In this document: positions 37,327 to 45,580 of the stretch, one piece after another | Position numbering within the stretch: the stretch's first letter is position 1 | Layout: each line of letters starts with the position of its first letter | DNA from: Nocardia speluncae NBRC 108251 | GTDB taxonomy: Bacteria > Actinomycetota > Actinomycetes > Mycobacteriales > Mycobacteriaceae | Direction of reading: 5' to 3' | Assembly: GCF_001613245.1 (NCBI RefSeq) | Contig: NZ_BDBZ01000030.1 | Location: forward strand, 62,001-126,000 | DNA length: 64,000 nt | Notes under the pieces: generated by a model | Databases searched by the model: none | Told to the model about the DNA's origin: nothing | The model's input: the letters and a program-made list of their open reading frames with translations, nothing else | Program-made: the position numbers and the translations under genes

Positions 37327-38637
37327 TCAATCCGGTTTCTGGAACTGCTCGTTGCGCCCGAGGCTGCGCAGATGGAACCACTCGCGCAACCCGGCCGGAT
37401 CGCGGCGGGTCACCAGGAAGAACCAGGAGAAACGAATCCATTCCTGCGGCAGCAGCTTTCGCATGCCCGGCTGCGACATGAGATACCCGCGGTTGCGGTA
37501 GGTGAAATAGCGCTTCACCGGATCGTCCGGGTACTGGGTGTGCATCCGCCCGCCCAGGATCGGCTTGAATTCGGCGGCACCGTTCGGATGCAGGTACGCC
37601 GTTTGCAGGCAGGTGCCGAAGGGTAATCCGGAACGCACCAACCGCCGATGGACCTCCACCTCGTCACCGCGCACGAACAACCGCAGATCCGGCACGCCGA
37701 TCACATCAACTGCCTGCGCCGAGATCAGCGCGCCGTTGAACAGGGAGGCGATACCCGGCAGGAAATCGTCGTCGCCGAGTTCGGAGCGCCGCCGCCGCCA
37801 CACCAGCCCGCGGCGCAGTGGGAAAGCCAGCCGGTCGGGTTCGTCGATGTCGCAGACCACCGGCGAAACCTCCACGAGTTCGTGGCGGCGTGCGCAATCG
37901 AACAGCGTGGCAAGTACTTCCGGACCGTCGGGGCGGCCGTCGTCGTCGGCCAGCCACACCCAGTCCGCCCCCAGGCTCAGCGCGTGCAGCATCCCCAGCG
38001 CGAATCCACCGGCGCCGCCGAGATTGTGCGCCGAACCGAGGTAGGTGGTCGGTACCGGCTGATCGGCGACGAGCTCGGCCACCTCGTCCTCGTTACCGTT
38101 GTCGACCACGATCAGGTGATCGACCGGACGCGACTGGGCCGCCACGGCTTTCAGCGATTCGGCGAGCAGGTCATGCCGCTTGTGCGTCACCACTACGGCT
38201 ACGACGGTGGCGTCCACGCTGTAGTCGACCGCAGGCAGTACCGCCGCGGCAGGGTCCGTCGGCACGGCAGCAGGCGATACGCCCCGGGCAGCCGCCGTCG
38301 GTACGGCCTGCTCGGCCGCGGTCCGGGCATCCTGAGCAGTCGTCGGCGGGTCCGGACGGTCTGCGATGGCCGACTCACCCTGCGCCGTCGTGGTCTGCTC
38401 GACCGGGGCGGTTACGGGCTGTCCAGGGGCGGCCGGGTGGCGGCCGGGCGCAGGATCCGCCGGCCGATGTGCGGGTTCACTCACATCGTGTTCATCGGCG
38501 TCGAGCGGCGGCGCTGCGTGGTCGTGTTCCGCTAGCGCCTCCGAGCCGCCCGATTCGATCGTGCTCGGTCCATCGGGCGTGAGCGAGGGCTCCGCGTGGT
38601 CACGCTTCGCCGCCCTCTCCGGGCCTGACTCGCTCAT
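37327..38637 (-). CDS. glfT1: Galactofuranosyltransferase GlfT1 with long N-terminal extension
   Basis: The protein is 436 residues from the ATG at 38637, but the recognisable enzyme starts near residue 141 (VDATVVAVVVTHKRHDLLAE). It matches GlfT1 (Rv3782, about 300 aa): TTYLGSAHNLGGAGGFALG, VWLADDDGRPDG (metal-binding Asp), GIASLFNGALIS, RGDEVEVHRRL and FFLVTRRDPAGL. GlfT1 adds the first galactofuranoses to the rhamnose linker. The first 140 residues are Ala/Pro/Thr-rich and begin with two translated copies of the dispersed palindromic element. The ATG overlaps the wzt stop (ATGA), favouring that start. A GTG at 38217 would give a normal-length enzyme, so the true start is open. Confidence 0.93.
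   Translation of the reverse strand: MSESGPERAAKRDHAEPSLTPDGPSTIESGGSEALAEHDHAAPPLDADEHDVSEPAHRPADPAPGRHPAAPGQPVTAPVEQTTTAQGESAIADRPDPPTTAQDARTAAEQAVPTAAARGVSPAAVPTDPAAAVLPAVDYSVDATVVAVVVTHKRHDLLAESLKAVAAQSRPVDHLIVVDNGNEDEVAELVADQPVPTTYLGSAHNLGGAGGFALGMLHALSLGADWVWLADDDGRPDGPEVLATLFDCARRHELVEVSPVVCDIDEPDRLAFPLRRGLVWRRRRSELGDDDFLPGIASLFNGALISAQAVDVIGVPDLRLFVRGDEVEVHRRLVRSGLPFGTCLQTAYLHPNGAAEFKPILGGRMHTQYPDDPVKRYFTYRNRGYLMSQPGMRKLLPQEWIRFSWFFLVTRRDPAGLREWFHLRSLGRNEQFQKPD
38503..38560 (-). repeat. Dispersed palindromic element, copy 6 (degenerate, in glfT1)
   Basis: Read on the minus strand it gives GAATCGGGCGGCTCGGAGGC, then a GCTAGCG-ACCACGCAGCGCC pattern. It encodes ESGGSEALAEHDHAAPPL, clearly related to the ESGPEAVAKRNHAGPSL of other copies. 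It lies within the glfT1 reading frame. Confidence 0.65.
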
Positions 38638-38639
38638 AC
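38580..38639 (-). repeat. Dispersed palindromic element, copy 7 (supplies glfT1 ATG)
   Basis: On the minus strand ATGAGCGAGTCAGGCCCGG starts at 38637 and ends with GAGCCCTCGCTCAC. Its ATG is the glfT1 start, and the overlapping TGA is the wzt stop. It encodes MSESGPERAAKRDHAEPSL. Confidence 0.8.
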
Positions 38640-39512
38640 CTGATTTTTCTCCAGTTCTCGTTCGCCGTCTGCCTGCTGCGCGGCCTCACCGGCTCCGGCG
38701 GTGGAACCACCGGCCTTCTCGGCCTCCAGTTCCCGCAATACCGTCGCCACATGGTTACCCGCCTCGGGACCCTCGTAGGCGCGGACCACCTCTTCGATTC
38801 CGCCGTGCAGGCGGATCTGGCCGTGGTCGATCCACATCGCGGTATCGCAGAGCTGGGCGAGGAATTCGTTGGAGTGGCTGGCGAAAACCAGGAGGCCCGA
38901 GCGGGCGACCAGTTCCTGCAGCCGGATCCGGGCCTTCTTCATGAACTCCGCGTCGACCGCGCCGATACCCTCGTCCAACAGCAGGATCTCCGGATCGATG
39001 GAGGTCACCACTCCCATCGCCAGCCGGACCCGCATACCCGTCGAATAGGTACGCAGCGGCATGGACAGGTATTCGCCGAGTTCGGTGAAATCGGCGATCT
39101 CGTCGATCTTGGCCATCATCTGCTTACGGGTCTGGCCGAGGAACAGGCCGCGGATGATGATGTTCTCGTACCCGGAGATCTCCGGGTCCATCCCGACACC
39201 CAGATCGAACACCGGTGCCACCCGCCCGCGGATGCGCGCGCTGCCGCGCGAGGGTTCGTAGATACCGGACAGCAGTCGCAGCAGGGTGGATTTACCGGCG
39301 CCGTTGTGGCCGACCAAGCCCACCCGGTCGCCTTCCTTCAGCGACAGCGTGATGTCGCGCAGCGCCTCGACGACCACCACATCGGACTGGTTGCGGCCGA
39401 TCGAACCGCCGGCCTTCCCCAGGAACGCCTTCTTCAACGACCGCGATTTCGCGTCGAAAATCGGGAATTCCACCCACGCGTCGCGGGTTTCGATACTCAC
39501 CTGATCGGTCAT
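38634..39512 (-). CDS. wzt: ABC transporter ATPase Wzt, galactan export
   Basis: The 292-residue ATPase has Walker A GHNGAGKST, the ABC signature YSTGMRVRLAMG, Walker B ILLLDEGIGAVD and the switch FASHSNEF, with VAPVFDLGVGMDPEISGYEN typical of polysaccharide exporters. It energises export of the lipid-linked galactan (Rv3781 equivalent) with Wzm. The C-terminal tail (about 245-292) is Ala/Glu/Gly-rich and lacks the sugar-binding domain of some Wzt proteins. The start follows the wzm stop by 13 bases, and its stop overlaps glfT1, giving a wzm-wzt-glfT1 operon. Confidence 0.94.
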   Translation of the reverse strand: MTDQVSIETRDAWVEFPIFDAKSRSLKKAFLGKAGGSIGRNQSDVVVVEALRDITLSLKEGDRVGLVGHNGAGKSTLLRLLSGIYEPSRGSARIRGRVAPVFDLGVGMDPEISGYENIIIRGLFLGQTRKQMMAKIDEIADFTELGEYLSMPLRTYSTGMRVRLAMGVVTSIDPEILLLDEGIGAVDAEFMKKARIRLQELVARSGLLVFASHSNEFLAQLCDTAMWIDHGQIRLHGGIEEVVRAYEGPEAGNHVATVLRELEAEKAGGSTAGAGEAAQQADGERELEKNQV

Positions 39513-39525
39513 GACCGGCTGACTC

Positions 39526-40524
39526 CTAAACCCAGTAGGGCACGCGCGAACGGTACTTCTTCAGGGCGATCGCGGCGGCGATCCAGCCCACCACGGTGAT
39601 CGTGCCGACGATCGCCCAGTGGTACAGCTTCTGATCGTCGCCGAGCAGCGGCGCGCGCACGATCTCCAGGTAGTGGTAGGTGGGGACCACTTCGGCTATC
39701 CGCGCCCGTTCGGCGACCTCGCCCCCCTGGGATTCGAGGCTCTTGGTACTCCACATCACCGGGGTCAGCACGAAGAGCATCAGCGTCATACTGCCGAGAA
39801 TGGGTGCGATATCGCGGTAGCGCGTGCTGAAGATGCCGAACAGCACCGAAACCCACATGGCGTTCAGGAACAACAGCACCAGCGCCGGTAGCGCGGCGAT
39901 CGCGGTCCAGTGCAGATCGCGCCAGACCCCGAACAGTGCCAGGACCACGACGTAGATCAGCAGGTTGTGGGCGAAGAACAGCATCTGCCGCCACACCAGC
40001 CGGAATACGTGCACGCTCAGCGCCGAAGGCAACTGTTTGATCAGGCCCTCGTTGGCGATGAACACATCCGCGCCCTCGAGGATCGAGGCGTTGATGACAT
40101 TCCACACGATCAGGCCCACCGCGACGTACGGCAGGTACTCCTGCAGCGGCTGACCGAGCAGCGCCGCGTACAGGATGCCGATGGCGGTGGCCTGTACGGC
40201 GGTCGCGATCGTGATCCAGAACGGGCCGATCACCGAACGCCGATAGCGCTGCTTGATGTCCTGCCAGCCGAGAGAGAGCCATAGTTCGCGCTGTCCGAAG
40301 CCATCGCGGATATCGCGCCAGGTGCGGGCCCAGGACTGTGAATCGGGCTCGATCGGGGCCGGGGCCCCCACTTGGGCGATATCGGTATCGGCTACCGGGG
40401 TCTGCTCGGAACTCACGGGCTTCTCATCTGCGGCGGGAGTATGGTCGGCGCGCACCGAGCTCTCGTCGGTGCTCGCCGGATCTTCAGGGGTTACCAGGTC
40501 GGGGCGAGCGGAAGCTGCAGGCAC
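39526..40524 (-). CDS. wzm: ABC-2 transporter permease Wzm, galactan export
   Basis: The protein has 332 residues from the GTG at 40524. A GTG 12 bases upstream overlaps the -10 box and is less likely. An acidic Pro/Ser-rich cytoplasmic N-terminus (about 1-75) precedes an amphipathic region with WQDIKQRYRRSVIGPFW, the hallmark of polysaccharide ABC-2 permeases, then six spans ending SRVPYWV. It forms the channel for lipid-linked galactan (Rv3783 equivalent) with Wzt. It is the first gene of wzm-wzt-glfT1, the same three functions as Rv3781-Rv3783. Confidence 0.93.
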   Translation of the reverse strand: MPAASARPDLVTPEDPASTDESSVRADHTPAADEKPVSSEQTPVADTDIAQVGAPAPIEPDSQSWARTWRDIRDGFGQRELWLSLGWQDIKQRYRRSVIGPFWITIATAVQATAIGILYAALLGQPLQEYLPYVAVGLIVWNVINASILEGADVFIANEGLIKQLPSALSVHVFRLVWRQMLFFAHNLLIYVVVLALFGVWRDLHWTAIAALPALVLLFLNAMWVSVLFGIFSTRYRDIAPILGSMTLMLFVLTPVMWSTKSLESQGGEVAERARIAEVVPTYHYLEIVRAPLLGDDQKLYHWAIVGTITVVGWIAAAIALKKYRSRVPYWV

Positions 40525-40532
40525 GGTGCACG

Positions 40533-40538
40533 ACACTA
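40533..40538 (-). promoter_or_regulatory. -10 box TAGTGT, leaderless start of wzm
   Basis: On the minus strand TAGTGT ends 8 bases before the GTG at 40524. It drives wzm-wzt-glfT1. Confidence 0.5.
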
Positions 40539-40584
40539 CCCCGGCAACACGATCCGGTAACGCCTGGCATATACACCACCGCGT

Positions 40585-41175
40585 TCAGAGGTATTGCCCG
40601 GTGCCCCCGATGGAGTGGCCCTGCTGACCGCTGCGGCCCTCACCGGCGTGGATGCCCGGTGGCAGGGCGCCCTGGCGCATCTGTTCGAGCTGTGCGCGCG
40701 CGGCCATCTGCTGGGCGAACAACGCCGTCTGGATGCCGTGGAACAAACCTTCGAGCCAGCCCACCAGCTGCGCCTGCGCGATCCGCAGTTCCGCATCCGA
40801 GGGGACAGCGTCTTCGCTGAACGGCAGCGCCAGCCGCTCCAGTTCCTCGCGCAGCTCCGGGGCCAGGCCCTGCTCCAGCTCCCGGATCGAGGATTTGTGG
40901 ATTCCGGCCAGGCGAGTGCGGCTGGCGTCGTCGAGCGGGGCCGCCCGCACTTCTTCCAGCAGCTGCTTGATCATGGTGCCGATCCGCATCACCTTGGCCG
41001 GCTGCTCGACCATACCGGCGAGCGTTTCGGTGCGTTCGTCCTCGGCTTCGTCACCCGTGGAGTTCTCCCCGCCGGAATACGACGCGTTCGATACGGCACC
41101 CGGCGGCAACACCAGCGGGCGGCCTTCGGGGCCGATCACGACAACGGGATCCGATGCGTCATCCGAATGCGTCAT
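40585..41175 (-). CDS. bpa: Bacterial proteasome activator Bpa
   Basis: The 196-residue protein matches M. tuberculosis Bpa/PafE (Rv3780) almost throughout its core: VEQPAKVMRIGTMIKQLL, SSIRELEQGLAPELREEL, DAELRIAQAQLVGWLEGL and QTALFAQQMAARAQL. The C-terminus ends GTGQYL, the GQYL tail that docks into and opens the 20S proteasome. It forms a ring that lets the proteasome degrade unfolded proteins without ATP. The acidic N-terminus is variable. The ATG at 41175 follows GGAGAG. Two upstream in-frame ATGs (41184, 41187) are alternatives. It is divergent from the next gene across 170 bases. Confidence 0.96.
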   Translation of the reverse strand: MTHSDDASDPVVVIGPEGRPLVLPPGAVSNASYSGGENSTGDEAEDERTETLAGMVEQPAKVMRIGTMIKQLLEEVRAAPLDDASRTRLAGIHKSSIRELEQGLAPELREELERLALPFSEDAVPSDAELRIAQAQLVGWLEGLFHGIQTALFAQQMAARAQLEQMRQGALPPGIHAGEGRSGQQGHSIGGTGQYL

Positions 41176-41332
41176 GCTCTCCATCATGTCGTGTTCACGG
41201 CGAACACGCTAAAGCCGGTGGTCGTAGTGCGGGTCGTGCCGGCGGCGCCACCCACAGCAACTCGGCCCTGCTGCCCGCGGCAAGTCCCCGCGCTGGGCCG
41301 GGCCAGGGTTACCGAGTCGAGGCCGCTGCCCT

Positions 41333-41338
41333 TAAAGT
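41333..41338 (+). promoter_or_regulatory. -10 box TAAAGT, leaderless start of aminotransferase-fold gene
   Basis: TAAAGT ends 7 bases before the ATG at 41346. It supports that start over longer open frames. Confidence 0.55.
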
Positions 41339-41345
41339 GGCCTGC

Positions 41346-42548
41346 ATGACTTACGACGTCGCGCGGGTCAGGGGACTGATCCCCGCCCTGGCCGACGGCT
41401 GGATCAACTTGGCTCCGCAGGCGGGCATGCTTGTTCCGGATTCTGTCTCCCGCGCGGTGTCGATCGGGTTCCGCTCGTCGTCTTTCACCCATATCGGCCG
41501 CCACGGTGCCGCCAAGCGCAGCGCCGATATCCTGCACGAGGCCCGGGTGGCCGTCGCAGATCTCGTCGGCGCCGACCCCAGCGGAGTTGTGCTGGGGCCC
41601 GACCGCGCGGTCCTGCTGTCCTGGCTGTCCGAATCACTGAGTTCCCGGCTGGGCCTGGGGACCGGCATCGTGCTGTCGCGCCTGGACGATGAGGCGAATG
41701 TCGCGCCATGGCTGCGTATCGCCAACCGGTACGGCGCACACGTGCGCTGGGCCGAAGTGGAGATCGAGACCTGTGAAATGCCGGCCTGGCAGTTCGAGGA
41801 ACTCATCGGACCCACTGCACGGCTGGTCGCGTTGACGGCGGCTTCTCCGATCGTAGGGTCGGCGCCGTCGGTGCGGGTCGCCGCGGAACGGGTACACGAG
41901 GTCGGCGGGCTACTGGTCGCCGATGCAGTGGGTGCGGCGCCATACGCGCTGATCGGTATCGACGACCTGAACGCCGATGTGGTCGCGCTGAGCGGTCCGA
42001 GCTGGGGTGGGCCGCAGGTCGGGGCGCTGGTCTTCCGGGATCCGGCGTTCCTGGACCGGATCCCGTCCATGGCGTTGAATCCGTACGCGAAGGGTCCCGA
42101 ACGGCTGGAGGTGGGCGGCCACCAGTACGCGTTGCTGGCCGGGCTCACCACCTCGATCGACTACCTCGCCGGTCTCGACGAAGGCGCCGAGGGGACCCGG
42201 CGGGAACGGCTCGAGATTTCGGTGACCTCTCTGCAGGACTACCACGATCAGCTGTTCGACCATTTGATGAGCACCCTGGACAAGATCAGTGGCCTCACCG
42301 TGATCGGCCGGGCGTCCACCCGGATCCCGACGGTCAGCTTCACCATCGACGGTATGCAGGCGGAGAAGATCGCGGCCGAACTGGCCGATAAACGGATCGC
42401 CGTGCTCGCCGGCGCGCACGGCGGCAGCCGGCTGCTGGACGCACTGGGTGTCAACGACGAAGGCGGCGCGGTGACGATCGGTCTCGCGCCGTACACCACC
42501 CGGCGCGAGATCGACCTGTTCGGCCGGGCGCTCACGTCCCTCGGCTGA
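41346..42548 (+). CDS. Class-V aminotransferase-fold protein lacking PLP lysine (Rv3778c-like)
   Basis: The 400-residue protein has the fold of cysteine desulfurase-type aminotransferases: INLAPQAGM, DDEANVAPWLRIANRYG, GLLVADAVGAAPYALIGI and IPTVSFTIDG. Compared with the usual family pattern, the PLP-binding lysine position (SGHK in SufS) reads SGPS. The His that stacks on PLP (EHHAN) reads DEAN with no His, and the DxxQ motif reads DAVG. If my alignment is right, covalent PLP binding is lost and the protein may be a pseudoenzyme or use another cofactor. Position between bpa and qor matches Rv3778c. I would not call it a cysteine desulfurase. Confidence 0.88.
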   Translation: MTYDVARVRGLIPALADGWINLAPQAGMLVPDSVSRAVSIGFRSSSFTHIGRHGAAKRSADILHEARVAVADLVGADPSGVVLGPDRAVLLSWLSESLSSRLGLGTGIVLSRLDDEANVAPWLRIANRYGAHVRWAEVEIETCEMPAWQFEELIGPTARLVALTAASPIVGSAPSVRVAAERVHEVGGLLVADAVGAAPYALIGIDDLNADVVALSGPSWGGPQVGALVFRDPAFLDRIPSMALNPYAKGPERLEVGGHQYALLAGLTTSIDYLAGLDEGAEGTRRERLEISVTSLQDYHDQLFDHLMSTLDKISGLTVIGRASTRIPTVSFTIDGMQAEKIAAELADKRIAVLAGAHGGSRLLDALGVNDEGGAVTIGLAPYTTRREIDLFGRALTSLG

Positions 42549-42565
42549 GGTCCGCGGCGCCCCGA

Positions 42566-43564
42566 TCAGCCACCCACCCGCAGAATCACCTTGCCGAATG
42601 TCTCGTGATCGTCGAGCATTTCGTGCGCGCGGCCCGCTTCGGCCACCGGCACCTCGGCGTGGATCACCGGGACGATCTCACCCTTCTCCAGCAGCGGCCA
42701 GACGTGGGCGCGCACCTCGGCGATGATGTCGGCCTTGCTGCCGCGGCCGGTGGCCGGGCGGTCGCGCAGTTTGATCGCGCGGACGGTACCCCGTTTGGCC
42801 ATCAGCGCACCCAGGTTCAGGTCGGCGTTGACCCCACCCTGCATCCCGATGACCACCACCTGGCCGTCCAGCGCCAGCGCCTCGACATTGCGACCCAGAT
42901 ACGCGGCGCCCATATTGTCGAGGATGATGTCGGCGCCCGGCCCGCCCAGACCGTGCTCGGCGCGGATGAGTTGCACGAAATCGTGTTCGCGATAGTTGAT
43001 CAGCACGCTCGCCCCGAGTTCCGCGCAGCGTTCGAGTTTGGCCGCCGAGCCCGCCGTCACCGCGACCCGGGCACCCCGCCGCACCGCCACCTGGATGGCG
43101 TGCGTGCCGATACCGCTACCACCGCCGTGCACGAGCAGCAGTTGCCCCGAGTGCAGACCGGCGGTCATCACCAGATTCGACCACACCGTCGCGGCGACCT
43201 CGGGCAGTCCGGCCGCCGCCGCCAGATCCAGTCCGTCCGGTACCGGCAGCACCTGGCCGGCGGGCACCACGACCTTCTCGGCGTAACCGCCGCCGGAGAG
43301 CAGCGCACACACCCGGTCGCCCACCGACCACTCGCGAACACCCTCGCCGACCTGCGCGATCACTCCGGAACACTCCAGCCCGGGAACCGGTGTCGCCCCG
43401 GCCGGCGGCGCGTAGAAGCCGCGGCGCTGCAGCAGGTCGGCCCGGTTCACCCCGGCCGCCGCCACCTCGATCAGCACCTCACCGTGCCCGGGTACCGGAT
43501 CGGGTGCCGCCGACCACTCCATCACCTCGGGTCCACCGAAACCGTTCAAATTGATCGCGCGCAT
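42566..43564 (-). CDS. NADPH:quinone oxidoreductase, zinc-independent MDR family
   Basis: The 332-residue protein has the quinone-reductase pattern GVNRADLLQRRGFYAPP, PGLECSGVI, LVHGGGSGIGTHAIQVA for NADPH and VVVIGMQGG. The catalytic-zinc ligands of alcohol dehydrogenases are absent. It transfers hydride from NADPH to quinone-like substrates and matches Rv3777 in position. The ATG at 43564 is preferred because the family begins MRAI with no extension. CACTAT six bases upstream may be its -10 box. A longer open frame to 43705 is not needed. It is convergent with the aminotransferase-fold gene and divergent from lldD. Confidence 0.9.
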   Translation of the reverse strand: MRAINLNGFGGPEVMEWSAAPDPVPGHGEVLIEVAAAGVNRADLLQRRGFYAPPAGATPVPGLECSGVIAQVGEGVREWSVGDRVCALLSGGGYAEKVVVPAGQVLPVPDGLDLAAAAGLPEVAATVWSNLVMTAGLHSGQLLLVHGGGSGIGTHAIQVAVRRGARVAVTAGSAAKLERCAELGASVLINYREHDFVQLIRAEHGLGGPGADIILDNMGAAYLGRNVEALALDGQVVVIGMQGGVNADLNLGALMAKRGTVRAIKLRDRPATGRGSKADIIAEVRAHVWPLLEKGEIVPVIHAEVPVAEAGRAHEMLDDHETFGKVILRVGG

Positions 43565-43616
43565 CGCCCCATAGTGCAACAGGCGCTCACCGGACAGGTG
43601 ACTGCGCACCGTCGGC

Positions 43617-43670
43617 GAGCGAGCCGCCGCGGTGGTACGGGGGTGTGACCACACAGGGCGAGATCGTGAC
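43617..43670 (+). repeat. Possible decayed copy of the dispersed element
   Basis: GAGCGAG (43617-43623), then GGTACGGGGGTGTGACCAC and ACAGGGCGAG, recall the order GAGCGAG, GGTAGCGAAGCGTAACCAC, GCAGGGC of the good copies. It lies upstream of, and points toward, the lldD-like gene. Similarity is weak. Confidence 0.3.
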
Positions 43671-43732
43671 GGCGGCGCCGGCGTGACAGCAATGTCCTCG
43701 CTCATATGCGCCCTGGATACGCCCCGCAGGGC

Positions 43733-43738
43733 TAGCGT
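43733..43738 (+). promoter_or_regulatory. -10 box TAGCGT, leaderless start of lldD-like gene
   Basis: TAGCGT ends 8 bases before the GTG at 43747. Confidence 0.5.
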
Positions 43739-43746
43739 GTGCGTCC

Positions 43747-44922
43747 GTGAGCAGCTTCATCGACTTCCAGAACGAGATCTACCTCCAGGGAATGGGCGGA
43801 GCGGTGCCCGAACTGCCGATGACGGCGGACGGGTTCGAGGACCGGGCCCGGGAGTTGCTCGATGCGCGCGCCTTCGCCTATGTGGCCGGCAGCGCTTCCA
43901 GCGAACGCACCGCCGCCGCGAATCTGGCTGCGTTCGAACGGTTCCGGCTGGTGCCGCGCATGCTGCGCGGTACCAGCGGCCCCGGCACGCGGGATACCGT
44001 CGTGGAGGTCCTGGGCACGAAACTCGCCGCGCCGGTGCTCACGGCGCCGGTCGGGGTGCTGGGGTTGCTGCACGAAAAGGGCGAGGTCGTGGTGGCGGGG
44101 GTCGCGAAGGAACTCGGGGTGGGCAGCGTACTGTCCACGGCTTCCTCCTCGACCATCGAGGAAGTCGGCGAAGTGGCGGAGGACTGGTGGTACCAGCTGT
44201 ACTGGCCGGCCGACGACGAGCTGGCCCGGTCGTTCGTCCAACGGGCCGAGCGGGCCGGCGCGCGGGCGATCGTGGTCACCGTGGACACGCCCTCGCTCGG
44301 GTGGCGCCCCCGCGACCTGGAGCTCGCTCATCTGCCGTTCCTGCTGGGGAAAGGTATTGCGAACTACCTATCCGATCCGGTGTTCCGCGCCAAGCTGCCC
44401 GCCCCGCCCGAGGAGAGCGAGGACGCCATGCGGATGGCGATCCTCACCTGGGTGGGCCTGTTCGGCAACCACACCCTGCGCCCGGCCGATCTGGCCAAAC
44501 TGCGCGGCTGGACCGATCTGCCGATCGCGGTGAAGGGCGTCCTGCACCCCGACGACGCCCGCTCGGTCGTGGACGCCGGTGCCGACGGGGTCCTGGTGAG
44601 CAACCACGGTGGCCGCCAGATCGATAACTCGATCGCCGCCCTCGATGCGCTGGGCCCGATCGTCGCGGCCGTCGGCGACCGTGCCGATGTGCTCTTCGAC
44701 TCGGGTATCCGCACCGGCTCCGATATCGTGACCGCGCTCGCCCTCGGTGCGAAAGCCGTCTGCTACGGCCGCCCCTGGGCCTACGCCCTCGGTATCGCCG
44801 GGGCGCCCGGGGTGCGGCACGCACTGCGGTTGCTGCTCGCCGATTTCGATTCCACCATGGGCCTGTCCGGCTGCGCCGACCTCGCCGGAATCACCCGGGA
44901 TCTGCTCGCCGTCCCCCGCTGA
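43747..44922 (+). CDS. FMN-dependent alpha-hydroxy acid oxidase, lactate 2-monooxygenase-like
   Basis: The 391-residue TIM-barrel flavoenzyme has SYVAG-type AYVAGSASSE, APVGVLGLLHEKGE, YQLYWPADDELA, the conserved LPIAVKGVLHPDDA (Lys) and the active site SNHGGRQID (His/Arg), then DSGIRTGSDIVTALALGA for FMN phosphate. The opening FQNEIYLQGMGGAVPELPM and WRPRDLELAHLPFLLGKG resemble mycobacterial L-lactate 2-monooxygenase, which oxidises lactate to acetate and CO2. The exact substrate may be another 2-hydroxy acid. It is a single gene, divergent from qor and upstream of tRNA-Ser. Confidence 0.88.
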   Translation: MSSFIDFQNEIYLQGMGGAVPELPMTADGFEDRARELLDARAFAYVAGSASSERTAAANLAAFERFRLVPRMLRGTSGPGTRDTVVEVLGTKLAAPVLTAPVGVLGLLHEKGEVVVAGVAKELGVGSVLSTASSSTIEEVGEVAEDWWYQLYWPADDELARSFVQRAERAGARAIVVTVDTPSLGWRPRDLELAHLPFLLGKGIANYLSDPVFRAKLPAPPEESEDAMRMAILTWVGLFGNHTLRPADLAKLRGWTDLPIAVKGVLHPDDARSVVDAGADGVLVSNHGGRQIDNSIAALDALGPIVAAVGDRADVLFDSGIRTGSDIVTALALGAKAVCYGRPWAYALGIAGAPGVRHALRLLLADFDSTMGLSGCADLAGITRDLLAVPR

Positions 44923-45001
44923 ACCCGGGAATCGGCTACCCGGGGGGAGTGCCCGCCGGATTTCGGTTGTGGCCGGGTGTATCGGTTAACATCGAGGCTC
45001 T

Positions 45002-45089
45002 GGAGACGTGGCAGAGCGGCCGAATGCACTCGCCTTGAAAGCGAGAGTCGTGAGAGCGACCGGGGGTTCAAATCCCTCCGTCTCCGCCA
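45002..45089 (+). tRNA. tRNA-Ser (anticodon TGA)
   Basis: Acceptor arm GGAGACG pairs with CGTCTCC. Anticodon stem CTCGC/GCGAG encloses CTTGAAA, giving UGA. A long variable arm, GGTTCAAATCC and an encoded CCA are present. Confidence 0.97.
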
Positions 45090-45253
45090 GAAGTTCTCGG
45101 TCGAGCCGGTCGTTGCGGGGGATCGCTCGGCGCACGTGGCCGGGAGCAGGGTGTTCGAGTGCGGCGAACGGCTGCTTGCCCTCGGTACCGGGCTGTGTCA
45201 TGGTTTCGCGATGCAGAGTGCGGTGTGGGAGTGCCGCCGAAGGGAGGGGTCCG

Positions 45254-45580
45254 ATGGCCGAAGAGCTCGAGGTCGATCCTGATGAGGTCGACAAATTCGC
45301 GGCGAACGTGAAGAAATTGGCGGACGAGAACGCGAACGCCATCGCATACATCGACAAATGGTTACGGGTGGACAACACCGTGTGGGGGGACGGTGGACTG
45401 ATCCGCGTCGGGCTCGGCGCCATAAGCGAGGCGTACGACAAGCTCAAACCGAACTACGAGACGCTGGGCAATCTATCCGAAGCCGCGGCGACCGAATTAA
45501 CGGCCGTGGCCCAGATGTATCGGACCACGGACAAAACGAACGCCACTGCCTTGGACCGCACCTATCCGGGGGGCAAATAA
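45254..45580 (+). CDS. EspC-like type VII secretion-associated small protein
   Basis: The 108-residue, acidic, helix-hairpin protein begins MAEELEVDPDEVDKFAANV. Length and two-helix layout match EspC-family (T7SS target) proteins, which are co-exported by ESX systems. The tail (about 85-108) has AVAQMYRTTDKTNATALDR, similar to the export-type C-terminal helix, but I do not see a clean YxxxD/E there. GGGAGGGG precedes the ATG. The stop and the ATG of the next gene share one base (TAATG). It heads a four-gene run and follows tRNA-Ser by 164 bases. No ESX machinery gene is in the window. Confidence 0.8.
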   Translation: MAEELEVDPDEVDKFAANVKKLADENANAIAYIDKWLRVDNTVWGDGGLIRVGLGAISEAYDKLKPNYETLGNLSEAAATELTAVAQMYRTTDKTNATALDRTYPGGK

